Assembly (NCBI GenBank): GCA_016858145.1 | Contig: JAEHOE010000076.1 | Coordinates: 434,001-498,000, forward strand | From: Edaphochlamys debaryana | Lineage: Eukaryota > Chlorophyta > Chlorophyceae > Chlamydomonadales | DNA length: 64,000 nucleotides | Reading direction: 5' to 3' | Shown here: piece after piece, positions 46,801-59,093 of the stretch | Layout of the letters: every line of letters starts with the position of its first letter | How positions within the stretch are numbered: the stretch's first letter is position 1 | Notes under the pieces: generated by a model | The model's input: the letters and a program-made list of their open reading frames with translations, nothing else | Databases searched by the model: none | What the model was told of the DNA's origin: nothing | Made by a program: the position numbers and the translations under genes

Positions 46801-49800
46801 GCGCAGGCCAGCAGCGCGGGCTTGACGATGCCGGCGGCGTGCAGCGCCCGCGCGCGGGCCCCCGTCATGCCCGGCACCGCCATGAGCGGCAGCAGCTCGG
46901 GCCGGGCGCCCGCGGCGGCCTGCGCCGAGAGGCCCTCAAGCAGGGCCTGAGGGGTGGGGGTGGAGCGGGGGTGAGGCGATGGGCTTGAGGGATTGGGAGC
47001 GGACTGCAAGCAGATGCCGAGGCGTTGTCATGCGAGGCAACCGTGTCATCAGGCGCCTGCCCTCCGGCCCCGCCCCGCACCTGCAGCGCCCACCAGCCGC
47101 ACGACCCCGCCATGACTGCCGCCATGCCGGCGGCCTTGCACAGGTCGGCCTGCAGCTTCTGGAGCGCACCGCGGCTCACGCCTGGGGGGGAGGGCAGGCG
47201 GGGGGGGGGGAAGTTGGTAGAGTAATGCGTAGGAGACACCCCGGGCGTTGACAGGGGTTGGCACTCCCGGTCATAGTCATGCTGCCGCGTAGCCCTCTGC
47301 CTCCCGCCCCCCGACCTCACCCTGCTTGGACAGGTGCCCCGGCTGCCCCCACGCCTCCTCCAGGTCCGCCAGGTCCACCTCGCACAGCGCCTCGTGCAGC
47401 AGGCAGGCGGACGCGAAGCGGCAGTGCCGGAGCGACTCCTCGGGGCTGCCGCGCCGCCCCGCAGCCAGGCGCCGGGCGTAGACGGGGGTTACGCCCAGCG
47501 CCTCGGCCACGCGGCTGGGGAGGGGAAGGGGGGGGGACAAGGTGTGCTGACATGGGTGGTACCGCGAGGTGCGGCCACGAGGCAAGGGTGGGACAGTGCT
47601 AGTACGCTGTGTCCCCTCCCTACCCCCCCGTTCCTCTCCCCCTCCTGAGGGCGGCGCTCACACGTGCGGCTCCCTCGGCATGGCCTCCAGGCGCCGCGCC
47701 CACTCCTCCCAGTTGGCCAGCTCCAGGGGGGGCGGCTCGGGCAGCAGCAGGGCCAGCAGGTGCAGCCCGCCAGCCAGAGCCAGGCCGTCCAGGGCCAGGC
47801 TCAGCCTGAGGCATGGGGGGGGTGCAGGAAGAGGGGGGATTGCGGCGGCGCGAGGTCTGGTGCGACCTGATTAAGAGGTGCGAAGAGCGGGCGTGAGGAA
47901 GGCGAGGGTGCACGACAGGCCTCGCAAGGAGGTACGAGGCGGGTGGAGGCGTGCCCCCAAGCTTTCCGGACCACCCACTTTGCGTACAGCTCCTCCCCCG
48001 CGGCGGTGGGCAGGCAGCTGTCGTAGATGGCCCTTCCCATCTGCGTGGGCTGCCACACGGGGCCGGAGGGGGGGGAGGCGGAGGAGGAGGGGGGGGCCCG
48101 GCCACCGCTGCCACCAGCCGCCGTCGCGGCTGCCTTGGCCGCCTTGCCGCTGGCTGGCCGCCCCTTCCCCGCTGGCCCTGCAGGCTGGGCAACCCCCGCT
48201 GCTGCGTCCGGCGGGGCGGCGGCTGCGGGCAGGTGGCTGAAGGTGACGAGGCGGCGCTTGCGCAGGGCGGAGAGCGCTGCGTGCACGGCGGAGGCGATGC
48301 GGTCGTAGCCCGCCTGCTGGTGCAGCAGCGTGCTCCTGGGGGTGAGGGGTTGGGGGTGGGGTGGGGGAGGCACAGGGCGGTTGGATCATAACCATCACGC
48401 GGGTGTACGGTTGGCTCCCTCAGGGTGCTGACGTGGTGCTCTCGGGCTGCGCCGGCATGTGACTGCCACACAGCCCATGCCCCCTCTGCCCGAGTCCGCG
48501 CCCTCACCGAATGAGTGCCTCCACGGTCGCGCCCGTGGACACAGAGCCGTTGGCGATGCCCTGCGGAGGCAGGGGTGGGGTGCGCACGAGGCTGGAGGCC
48601 GGCAGAGCATGCAAGAAAGGGCAAGCTACTGCTACATGCAACGGCCTTCCTGCTCCCCATCCGCCCCCGCCCAAGCCCCGACCTCGAGCAGCATGCGCTG
48701 CAGGTGGGTCTCGCCATCCCCCTCGCCGCCCCCGCCTCCACCACCGGCCCCGGCGGCACCGGTTGCTGCGCCCCCCGGCGGCGCGGGGATGCGGCTGAGC
48801 GGCCTGGCGCCCCCGCCCTCTCCGTCCGCCCCGGGCGGCGGCGCGCATGCGTCCAGCAGGCAGCAGCGCAGGGGCGGCAGCCTGGCGGTCAGCAGGCGGC
48901 ACACGTCCCGCCACTCGCCCGCGGCCGCCCCCGGGGCGCCCTTGCCGATGAGGAAGGCCTCGCCCACGGGGCTCTGGCCTGGGGGGGGGATGAGGAAGGG
49001 GCGGTGAGGGGGGCAAGCGAAGTGGTGTGAGGCAGGGGACGACAGGGGCTGACGGGGCCGGAGGCAACACGAGCTCCGAGAGTGCTCGGGGGCGGCAGCC
49101 TGGCCACTGCCCCTCCCTGCCCCTCCCGGCCGCACCCGCTCTGCCCGCTCGGCCGATCATCTGAAGGTACTGCGCCCGACTGACGGGGCCCACGCCCTGC
49201 CACAGGGACCTGGGGGGCAGGGAAGGGTGGCGGCGGGGTAGGAGCGGGGTTGAGCGGGGACAGTCGAGCCACGGCGCACCCATGTCTCAAGCGTAAAGCC
49301 CTTGCACGAGACGGTCCGGGGACGAAGGGGCAACGGTTCAGCCAGGTTTAGGCAGTTCTTGTGCGAGGGAGCACCATCGCGTGGGGTGGCCGTCGAATGC
49401 CACCCCGCACCTGAGGATGACCCTCCTTGCTGGCAGGTTGATGCCCGCCGCCAGGGTGGACGTGGCGGTGAGTGTGTGGATGAGGCCCCCCCGGAAGCCC
49501 TTCTCCACGGCCGCCCGCTCCTGGGAGGTGAGGCCCGCGTGGTGGTAGGCCACACCGCAGCCTGGGGGGGAAGAGGGGGCGGAGGGGCCAGGGAAGGCTT
49601 GGAAAAGGCTGTCTTGGAGCCCTCTACATGGACATGCGGCCAGAGCAATGAGGGGTACTTGGGTAGCACCCCGCACCCACCGATCAGCCGCGACAGCTCG
49701 GGGCTCAGGTAGCCGCCGCTGGCGTCCTGCGGGGTGGGGGGAGGCCAGGCCAGGCTTGGGCCAAGGAACAGACAGGCAGAGCAGGACCTGCCAGTACGTG

Positions 49801-52800
49801 CTGCCCGCGTGCTCCCGCCCACCTGCAGCTCCGCCAGCAGCGCCGTGCGCCCCTGCAGCGTGGCGGCGGGGGCCGGGGGCATGTGCCGGGGCAGCTGCTC
49901 GGCCAGGAGCGCTGGGAGGTGAGGGCAGGCGGGGCAGGGAGGGGCAGGGAGGGAGCGAGAGGGGCGTGACTCGCGTGTGGAACGGGCCTGAGACGAGGGG
50001 GTACTGTGCAGTCTAGGGCCTGAGGGTGCCCACACGCTTGCGCACCCCTCTCCACCCGCTCACCCGCACAGCCCTGGCACGCGTTCCTCGAGGCGCAGAA
50101 CACCAGCGTGGAGTGCCCCTGAGGGGGGGGGGGGCAGGCAGGGGCGGACGGGCGTGGAGGCAACACGAGCCCCACGAGAGCACAGGACGCCAGGAAGCAG
50201 CGAGCAAAGGAGCGGGCTCCATGATCCGAGCGATGGCCGTACCCGTACCGCAACATGCCCCTCAGCCTATCGCCCACCACCCCCTGCCCCGTCCCCCCGA
50301 CCCCGCCCCCCCACCTCCGCCGCCACCTCCGCCACCAGCAGCGCCACGCGGTCGGGGTCGCGGGGGTCCGCGGGGGGCAGCTCGCGCAGCTCCTCCAGGG
50401 GGCAGGGCTCGGGGGGCGGGGCGCCGGAGGGTGCGGAGGCGCCGCCGGCAGGCGCCGCAGGGAGGCTGGGGGCGCTAATAGCAGCTGCGGACGCCGCCGA
50501 GGCGGCTGCTGCGGGGGCTGCGGCCGCCGTGGCAGGGGCAGGGGCAGGGGCGGCGGTTGAAGCTGCAGACGCTGTCGCCGCCGCCGCCACCTGCGCCCTG
50601 TCCCTCATCTCCGCGGGGCCGAGCTTGCGGAAGACCTTGCCGCGGAACACGGCGTGCTCGGTCAGCGGGACCGGCCTGGGGGAGGGGGCGGGGCGGGACG
50701 GGCAGGTGAAGCGAGGGGTGGAGGCCCCGAGGCCCTGTGAGCCACAACCCGTCGCCGCCTCCCCGCCCTCCTGTTTCGCCCCCCTCCACCACCGCACACC
50801 ACACACCACCCCGCCCCCACCTGAAGTTGGTCATGAACAGCCGTGCCCCCAGCCAGCCGCACATGTCGTCCAGCCCCGCCATGGTGGCGCTCATGGCCAC
50901 CAGCTGGCAGGCGAAGGGGGCGGAGGGGGCGGAGGGGGCGGAGGGGGAGGAGAGGGCCAGCTCGGCGGGGCTGCGCCGGGAGGACGTGGCGCCGTGCGGC
51001 CCCGGCGCTGCGGCCCCGGCCCTGGCTGCTGCCGCTGCGGCGGCGGCGAAGCGCAGCTTGGTGAGGCACAGCTCCAGGGAGATGCCCCTGCGGGAGAGGA
51101 GTGAGCAGAGAGGCTCATCAATGTTGGCTGGGGCTACCAGGTGCGTGCCTGACGCAACAGGACCTTCCCACCCTTAAATGGTGTCCTTTGCCCCCCCCCC
51201 CCGCCCCCCGCCCCCCCTGCCCCACACCCACCTGTGCGGGTCCCCCACCATGTGCGCCTCGTCCACCACCACGCACACCAGCTCCCCCAGCCGCCCCTCC
51301 GCCAGCAGCCGGTTCACGGCGCTGTTGGCCTTCTCCAGCGTCACCACCGCCAGCACCTCGTCCTGGGGGGGGGGGCGGGGGGTGAGGGCGAGGGGTGAGG
51401 GGTCCAGCGTTGAACTGGTACAGCGCGGGGAAGGGCCAGGGCTCGGCAGACATTCGCTGAACGCACAGTGTCGACATCCCCCCGCCCCGGCTCCTCACCG
51501 GCGCTCCGAGCGGCGACCCCGCCTGGTCCGCCCCCGCGTAGCCCCGCACTTTGGCCCGCAGCGGAGCCAGCACCTTCTCCAGGTGCTCGGCCTGGGGGGG
51601 GGGGGGGGAGGGGAGGTCAAGAGGAAGGAGGGCGGAGGCGGTGAGGTAGATGCAGCACGGCTGTCGAGGGACAGAACTCGACCGCAGTACAGTCCGCAAC
51701 CGCTTCCACGCCTCCCTGGAAGCGCTCGCCCTTTCCCTGCCCTCCCCCCACGCCCCCGTGCCTGCCCCCCCCACCTTCTCCGCCACGATGGACACGTATG
51801 GCAGCACCAGCAGCGCCCTGCCCGGTGCGGGCCGCGGGTGCTGGCGCGCGGCCCGCGGGTTGTCCCTCTGCTGCCGGGCGTATGCCGCCAGCAGGCGGCG
51901 GATGAGCAGCACCTCGGCAACCAGGCTCTTGCCGCCTGCGAAGGGGGGCGGCGGAGAGGGTGTAGGGGAACGGAACGCGGGAGGAGCGGCGTTGAGGGCA
52001 GGCACATAGCCGGGAGAGCTTTGGCACGGAAGGCAGCGCGGTGGCCGGCGAGCGCGGTAGCGGGAGGAGGACTCACCCGAGGTGGGGGCGCAGTAGACCA
52101 GGTTGGAGCCGTCCTCGCCGCACTCCAGCGCAGCGGCCTGCCTGCGGGGGCGGGGGAGGGGCCGGGCCGGTCGGGGAGGGGTCTGGCGGAGAACACGGCC
52201 AACCTATCAGCTGCCGCGAGATAGCAAATTGCTCGCCCACCCCCGTTGCCCGCTCACCAGGGGTAGAGCTTGGTGACCCCCTTGGCCTCGAACGCCCCCA
52301 GCACCCCCGCGTGGGGGATCCAGTCCGACAGCGCCTGCCGCAGCGGCTTCTGCGGGGGTTGGGGCGTGAGGGTCAGGCACAAGGTGGACGAGTATAGGAC
52401 CAGTGAGGCCGGCCGTGCTTGGGAGCCTTCCAGAGCGCACCACCTGTGCAAACGCGGGCCCCATCCCTGCCCCCCCGCCGCCCCACCTTGAGCTTCTCCA
52501 CGGGCGGCATGGAACCCGGCGCTGGAGCGGGGGGCGCCGCCGGCGTGGGCAGGGCGCTGGAGGGGGCCTGGCGGCTGGCGGCCGCACCGCCGCTGCCCGC
52601 CCGCTCCAGCCCCGCGCTGCCAGCACCTGGAGGACCGCCGGGGCGGCAGCCAGCGCCGCCGTCAGTGGGCCCTGCGGTGAGGGTGCCGCTGCCCGCTCGT
52701 GGGGGCAGTGACTGCGGTGGAGCCCGCTGCTCCCTGGCCTCTCGATGTGGGTTGGCCTGCTTCGAGTCGGGGCCGGCGCCTGCTTGCTGCCGCAATGGCT

Positions 52801-54475
52801 CCGGCACGGCGGTTGGAGGCCCTCGCGGCTGTACAGGGGCTGGGGGCGGCGGAGGGGCCTGCTGCGGCTTCGGCGCCGCGGGCTGCTGAGCCGGCTGGCC
52901 TAGCTGAGGCGGCAGCTGGGACAGCTCCGGCCTCAGCTCCGAAGAGGCAAACTGGATAGAGGTTTCAGCCTGTGGGCGGCCCTGAGGCAGCTGACGTGGC
53001 AAGTGCTCCAGCACCTGTGGCGGAGGTACCTGCGCCTGCACCCGTGCGCCCCCCACAGGCTGGGCCCCATGAGGCTGCAGCGGGGCGTGCGCCTGCTGGA
53101 GCGGCTGCGGAGCCAGCGGGCGCTGCTGCGGCGGACAGCTGGGCTGCCCCAAAACCGCGTGGGCAGCGGGGCTGGGTCCCGAGCGTGGGTGGGTGACACC
53201 GGAGGCGGAGGAACAGCCCGGAGGCAGGGGGATGGCGCCTGAACGGCCCACGGGGATGAAGCCGTCTTGAACCGGCTGTTCGACTGACTGCCCGGGCCCT
53301 GCCGTCTGCTGATGGCACAGCGTGACGTGAGTAGTAGCTCCCTTTGTCCCCTCCACGGCGGTCCTCGAGGCCGGGGCCGGCCACTGACCAGGGAGGGTAC
53401 CGCCAGTGTTGGCGCTTGCTGGTGGCTGGGCAGGCTGCAGTCCAGAAGCCGTCGTTCCGGGGTGCGGCCATGGTTGCCCTGCACCCACGTGATCGGGCGC
53501 AGGCGGGCCCCGCTGCGGCTGCCAGAGGGGCCCAGTGGCAGCTGGTCCTGCCGGTGCCCACTGGCCCTGGGCGCTGTGTGGCGCGGAGCGTCCCGGTGCG
53601 AGTGCAGCGTCCCCAGGCTGCAGCAGGGCCCCCACTCCCTGCTCCCAGACCATGTGGGTCGGCGGAGCAGCGCCGCCCAGCCCTGGGGCCCCCGCGGACG
53701 GCCTCGGGACCCAGCCGGCGTGGCCTTCAAGAGGCTGGCGCCAGGGCTCGGAGCCCGGCTGCTGCCGTGCTGGCCCCTGCTGCTGCGGTGCCGGCTGGTA
53801 CGGCTGGGGCGGGGCCGGGGCGGTAGGAAGTGGCTGAGACGAGCTCGCCGGGGGCCAAGCTCCCCCGGATGAGGACTGCTGCGCCTGGGGCTGGGAAAAG
53901 GACTGCGGCTGCGGGTGTTGGGGCCGCGGGGCATGCTGGTGGCAGGGGAGTTGCTGCTGGGGCGGGGCCGCAGCTTGCCATTGTGGGTGAGGCTGCTGCA
54001 GGGAGGTCCAAGGCGAAGGTTGGGGCTGCAGGTGCTGGGGTGGAGGTGGGGGCGGCTGTTGCAGGGTGGGCGGCGCCTGATACAGCGGTGCCGATATGCC
54101 GGGGGGCTGCGGGTAGCTCAACTGCTGGGGTTGTGGCTGTACGTGTCCCGGTGGAGCTGCCTGCCAGTGCAGTTGCACCTGCGCCGGAGGAGCTCCGGAG
54201 CCCGGAGGCAAGTCAGCTCGTGCACCCTTGCCACCCCTTGGTGCTCGGAGGCCTGAAACGTAGGCCCCTGGGAGGGGCTGCGACGATGGGCCCTGGCGCG
54301 CACCGGAGGGGGCAGGCCCTCCCCCGCGCCAGGTGGGGTTCGTGGGCTCCGTGCCGCCTGGACCAGCCACGGCCACAGCACGCAGCTTTGGGTGTGGTCC
54401 CCCAGTCTGCACGGCGCCTCCGTCCTTTTGCTCTCCGCTTTGGCGAGCTCCGTCGCGCGGATATGGCCGCTTCAT
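40845..54475 (-). CDS. POLQ: DNA polymerase theta homologue, helicase intact, polymerase domain degenerate
   Basis: Polymerase theta drives microhomology-mediated end joining with an N-terminal Ski2-like helicase and a C-terminal family-A polymerase. Exon 1 (54475-52487, 663 codons) is a Pro/Gln-rich disordered tail. The helicase follows: [18 protein letters not shown] (~52075/51938, split by an intron), [15 protein letters not shown] (~51270), [44 protein letters not shown] (~49450) and [10 protein letters not shown] (~49160). The POLQ-type helical region ([31 protein letters not shown]) and an exonuclease-like region without obvious acidic residues come next. The polymerase fold is traceable ([31 protein letters not shown]), but motif A and motif C lack the catalytic carboxylates. 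HELQ is excluded by this C-terminal half. The stop is at 40845. Total is roughly 2300-2500 residues. Confidence 0.87.
41649..41668 (-). other. 20-nt microexon of the POLQ gene
   Basis: The stretch lies between an acceptor after CTGACCTCTCCTCTGC...CTGCAG and the donor GTAAGG. It encodes ATAKKEG across its junctions and links ...QRHREELA to FVSTPCGRR in the correct phase, exactly where family-A polymerases have a helix leading into the GRR motif. A longer exon reading upstream into 41750 is the alternative. Confidence 0.6.
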
Positions 54476-55112
54476 CCCTGCGATGCGGCCGGGTCCTCAC
54501 GCGCCGAGGCTCCCGGCTGCTTCCAAGGCGCCTACATAGCTGTAGTACGATTTACGCGTTGGCCGCGACTGTTGCTCTTGACAGAACTCAAGCGGGGCGG
54601 CATCCCTGGGCGGAGTTGTGCAGCCAGAGCTGTCGCGAACTAACTTTGGCCTGGGGATAGGGCTTGTTACCTAGGACACGTTGCAGTAGCGGCAGCGCAG
54701 GAGTCGAGGCTCCGGGCGCATGTCAGGTCCTTTGGATCGAGGTCCGAGCTCGATGGCAATTTGCGTCTGCTTCTGGTTGCAGCGATATGCGCTCATACTT
54801 CTAGACGTTGAGCAACCCTGTGGACATAGGCTTACGGCTCCTCGTTGGTGCCCAGCAGTTCTAGGGCCAAAACGACGCTCTCTACCCTCTGCCCCTCCAC
54901 GCGTTGCCGAGTAGTACTTTAAGAAGTCGTGAAACAACCGAAGAGTCAAACACCCGCAGTTAGCGCTTGTTGGCCGCCGGCCGGGCAACTTCCGCTTGCG
55001 CAGAGCAGCGTCCGTTACGCTTATCACGCTTGCGGGGCCGCGGGGGCTCATAACTGGGTCGCAAGTCTGTTGGTGAATTGCGCTAGCTGCCAAAGGCGTG
55101 CGCCCGGCATGC
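54476..55112. promoter_or_regulatory. 637-bp divergent promoter region, POLQ / NOG1-like GTPase
   Basis: Start codons at 54475 (minus) and 55113 (plus) face away from each other, so both promoters lie here. Composition drops in GC relative to the flanking exons. No clear TATA word was identified; shared regulation is inference from the arrangement. Confidence 0.55.
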
Positions 55113-58100
55113 ATGTGGTGTAGACAGCTTGTGCACCAAACTCGTCCACTCACCACTCAAGTACTTGGCTTCGCGATGAGGGTGGGTCGTGAAGTTCGCC
55201 CAGGGGGAAGTCGTGGGTGTCGGGCTCCCACCAGGCACCCTCCCCTCAACGTCCACTCCTCCTTCCCCTCACTCTTGCAGGCCCTGAGCTCCAGCTCGCA
55301 CCGGGGATGCGCGCAACCCCTGCGCTCTTCTTGCGCTGCAAGCACGTCACATTGCAGCGCCACCAGCGCCCCGGCGGGCCCGGTTCCCCTGCGGCGGTAC
55401 TGCGCAACCGCCGCGGCCGGCAACGCCCCGCCGTCCGCCTCGGCCTCCTCCTCGGCCCCCGACGCCGGCGCCGCGGCCGGGCTGTCGCCCCTGCGCTTCC
55501 GCTCGGGGCGGCACCGCATGACCGCCATCGAGCGGGCGGCGGCAGCGGCCCACGAAGCACTGGCGCACGCTCGCCCGGCGGCCCCCGCGCTCGCACCGCA
55601 AGTCGGCGGCCTGCCTGGGCGGCCGGGCGCCCTAGCGGCGGTTGGGCGGAGCGGTGGAGGCGCGGGCTCATCAGGCTCTGAGGGCGAGGGCTCTCCTGCA
55701 CCCGTCAGCCTGGACGCGCAGGAGGCAGCCGTGGCGGCCGAGGAGCGGCGGAAGCGTATCGTGGGTGAGCGCCGCGTGGGGGTGGAGCGGCGAGTTCAGG
55801 CGGCTAGAGTTGGGACTTCCACCACCCCCTTGCAATTGTTAAGAGGGCCGGGCACGCAGTACCCAGGTGGTTACAGGCCTTGCGCCCCCCTGCCTACCCT
55901 TGAGACCCCAGCACCCGCCTCCCGCCTCCCGCCCCAACCCACCCCCGGCCCGCAGGCCAGCTGCAGGTGGTGCCCCACGTCATCTCCGCGGCTGAGCAGC
56001 TGGCCTCCGCGCGCAAGCGGGCGGCCAAGGTCACCCCCTCTGCAGGTGGGGCGGCGAGGTTCGCTAGGGAGAACCTGAAGGGCCTGGCGGCGTGGCGAGG
56101 GCCGCCGTCCCAACCATGCCCCTGTGGGCCCTCCCCTTGCCCCCTCCGCGACCGCAGGCATCAAGAACGAGGCGGAGAGAGAGCGCAGCCGGGGCGCCCG
56201 GCGGCTGGACACGCTGATGAAGGAGCTGTCGGTGCCGCTGAGCCGCTACGTGGCGGCCTTCCCCAGCCCCGAGCGCCTGCACCCGTTCGAGCGGGCGCTG
56301 CTGGGGCTGACGGTGGGGGAGGGCTCCTACACGGCAGCGCTGGAGCGGGTGGACCGTCTGCGGAGGGCCGTGCAGGTGGGAGGCTGCACTGGGACCCCGT
56401 GAGGAGGGAGTGCGGCGGAGCAGGTCGGGGGCCGGGTGAAACGCGCAGGTACCCGTACGTAGTGCAGCAGGTGTCTCCGAGTGTCTCCGAGGGGCGTCAA
56501 AGGTGAAGGGTCAGAACGCTCAGCGCCCGCGTCCTTCTGCTCCACGTCTTCTTCCCCTAATTGCTGCCGCCCCGAGCAGGAGGTCGGCAAGGGCGCCGCC
56601 AGTCGCGCCTCCAGCGCCGCCAACAAGGCGGCTGCGGTGGCTGCCGCCGAGGAGGGCGCAGAGGCCATCGAGCAGGTCTTCACGGCGGGGGCGCGGTGCG
56701 TACTGGCGCGTACGGGTGGGGGCGGGTGGCACATGGCGGCGGCTTCCATCGTGACCTCCAGCACAACCATGGAGAGGCTGGCTGCTGAAGGGCCTGGTGT
56801 GTGCCATTACGCCGGTCCGTCTTGCCACCCTGCCTAGTCCTACATCCTACGCCCAACCGCGCAACCCCCCTCCTTCCCCCTCCCCCCCAGGCACGTGGAC
56901 GCGCTCAAGGAGGTGGCCAAGAAGCTGCGGCAGCTGCCCTCCCTGGACACCTCGCTGCCCACCCTGGCGCTGGTGGGGGCGCCCAACGTGGGCAAGAGCA
57001 GCCTCGTCAACGTGCTGTCCAGCGGCACGCCCGAGGTGGGCAGGCGGCGGTGTGGTGGGGAGGGGGAGGGGGGAAAGGGGTAGGCGTGGAGGCGCAGGCG
57101 GTGAGGGGGGCCCTGGTCAGGGCAGGGAGTGGCTGACCTGCCAACGCGCGCCCAGCTCCACCCCCCGCCCCCACCCCCGCTTACCCCACCCCACCCCTGC
57201 TCCCCACCCCCAGGTGTGCAACTACCCCTTCACCACGCGCTCCATCAAGATGGGCCACTTCTACCTGGACTCGCAGAAGCACCAGGTGGGGGGGGAGGCA
57301 TGAGGTTGGGGGGGCCAAGGCGGGAGCGTGAGGACGTCTTGGGGACCCCTCACCTGCCAAAACCGGTGCGCAACGCCGCCTGCGCCTTGCGCCCATCCAG
57401 TCAACCCTTCCCTCGCCTGGGGCCGTCACCGCACGTCCGCACCAGCTCGCGACGCCTCCCCACCAGCGCCTCCTCCCCTCCCCTCCCCTCCCCGCGCCGG
57501 CCCACAGGTGACCGACACCCCCGGCCTGCTGGCCCGCCCCGACGCTCAGCGCAACCGCATGGAGGCGCTCACGCTGGCGGCGCTGGGCTGCCTGGACAGC
57601 GCAGTGCTGTTCGTGGCGGACCTCACGGAGGAGTGCGGCACCAGCGCGGGGGACCAGTGGGCAGTGAGGAGGTGAGGGCAGGAGGGCGCGTGGGGCCGGG
57701 GAGCAGCGGGGCTGCACGGCCGGCGTGCCTTCAGTCCAGCACGTGCTGTGAAGGCTTCGCCTGGGGCCTTGGCGGTGGGTTCAAGCGGTGGTGAGGGGCT
57801 GAGAGCGCGCATCGGCCGGCAACGGCTGGCCGCTCCACCTTCCTGTGAAGGCCGCGCCGCCAGGCCGGTTAAGATGCGTTCAACGCTCTTTATGTGTCCG
57901 TCTGTGTGTGCCTCTGAGCCCCGGCCCCACTGCTCGACCCCCGCCCTGCTCCTGGCAGCGAGCTGCGCTCCCGCTTCCCGGGCAAGCCCTGGATCGACGT
58001 GCTGTCCAAGGCCGACATGCTCCAGGTTGGGCTGGACCGAGAAAGGGGCTGAAGCAGAGGCGGCGGGGGTGCCGGGAGGGGCAAGGAGACCAGAGGCGGA

Positions 58101-58609
58101 AGGGTGTGGTGATGCGCTACTGACCACAGTGCCCGTACGGCTTTGTCTCCTCGTGCGCTGCCATACCACGGCCGCACGCTAACCTGCCCTCCTCCCGCCT
58201 TGCCCTCCTCCCTCCTCGCCAGGACCTGTTTGCGGAGGCAGACCAGCTGGTTCGGACGCAGCAGGCGCCTGCGGAGTCGAGCGCCCCGGGGGCAGAGGCC
58301 GCGGCGCCCAGTGGTGCTGCAGAGGCGGGCGAGGCGGCGGAGGCGGGCGAGGCAGGCGCACTGAGCCCCGTGGAGGTGGCTGCTCGGCTGCCCGGCGCCC
58401 TCCGCGTGTCCTCCCTCACGCACGACGGCATCCCCGAGCTGCAGCTGGCCATCATCCGGGCGCTGAGGGCGCACGCGGCGGAGCGCAGGCGGCGGGAGGA
58501 GGAGGCGCGGGCGGGGAGGCTGGCGGGGCTGCCGCAGAAGCCGAGGCCGGTGGGACCCGTGGCGCCTGCAGGGGGCAAGCCGCCGGTGCTGACGCTGTTC
58601 AGCAGCTAG
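55113..58609 (+). CDS. NOG1/Obg-family GTPase, probably organelle-targeted
   Basis: Ten exons join in frame to 603 residues: 55113-55181, 55281-55764, 55956-56045, 56158-56375, 56580-56695, 56891-57035, 57214-57285, 57508-57671, 57959-58025 and 58223-58609. The G motifs are clear: GAPNVGKSS (P loop, ~56980), the FTTRSIKMG switch region, DTPGLLARPD (G3, ~57513), SELRSRFP, and SKAD (G4, ~58008). Upstream is the NOG1-type helical domain (LDTLMKELSVPLSRYVAAF; HPFERALLGLTVG). NOG1 proteins act in large-subunit ribosome assembly. The Ser/Arg/Ala-rich N-terminus suggests a chloroplast or mitochondrial form, like the plant PDE318-type proteins rather than nucleolar NOG1. An acidic Ala/Glu-rich insert follows G4. 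Intron 1 is a multiple of 3 and open, so its retention is possible. The donor at 57672 was chosen over 57664 because only it gives SELRSRF. Confidence 0.92.
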
Positions 58610-59093
58610 GAAGCAGCTAGGGAGTCGGTGGCGACGGGCTGACCGTGGCTGACCAGGAGGCGCGGTGTGAATGAATACGGACGGACCCGACCTGCATCCT
58701 GTGTGTGTGAAGCCGTCGGAGGCCGCGAGCCCATCTCTGCACGTGCAAGCCGCGCGCTCTGGCCGCAACTCCTATAGCTCCCTTTTGGCATCCGTGGTCG
58801 TGACCCTTGAAATCCCGCGCCGCGTCGTGTCGTTCCGCACGGCTCGGCCAACTGCCAGCGTCCGGTCAGCTCCGCTCATCGAGCAGCGCAGCCAGCGTTC
58901 CGCCGCTTCATTCCCATTCCGGTTAATCACGCATACTGATACCGCCTTGCATCCGCACCTCACGGTCTTGTTTGGAGGACACAGTCGTTCGCTGGCAAAT
59001 TGGCCTCCTTACTCACTTCAGCCTTTCGAGAAACTGCCACGTTGTTGCGATGCTCGTGCGAATATTAACAGCAGTGAACGCGGGTCCAAGCAT
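58610..59093. other. spacer between the GTPase and receptor-kinase genes
   Basis: This holds the 3' UTR of the GTPase gene and the promoter of the kinase. No TGTAA word follows the GTPase stop within this spacer, so its 3' end is undefined. No gene is recognised. Confidence 0.45.

Noticed and set aside
40845..54475. HELQ/Ski2-type helicase instead of POLQ
   Set aside because: HELQ lacks the exonuclease-like and family-A polymerase-like regions that are traceable here down to 40850.
55182..55280. Treating the start of the GTPase as one continuous exon
   Set aside because: The segment is open and a multiple of three, but it has a GTGGGT donor and a CTCACTCTTGCAG acceptor; removal gives a more typical targeting peptide. 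Retention cannot be fully excluded.
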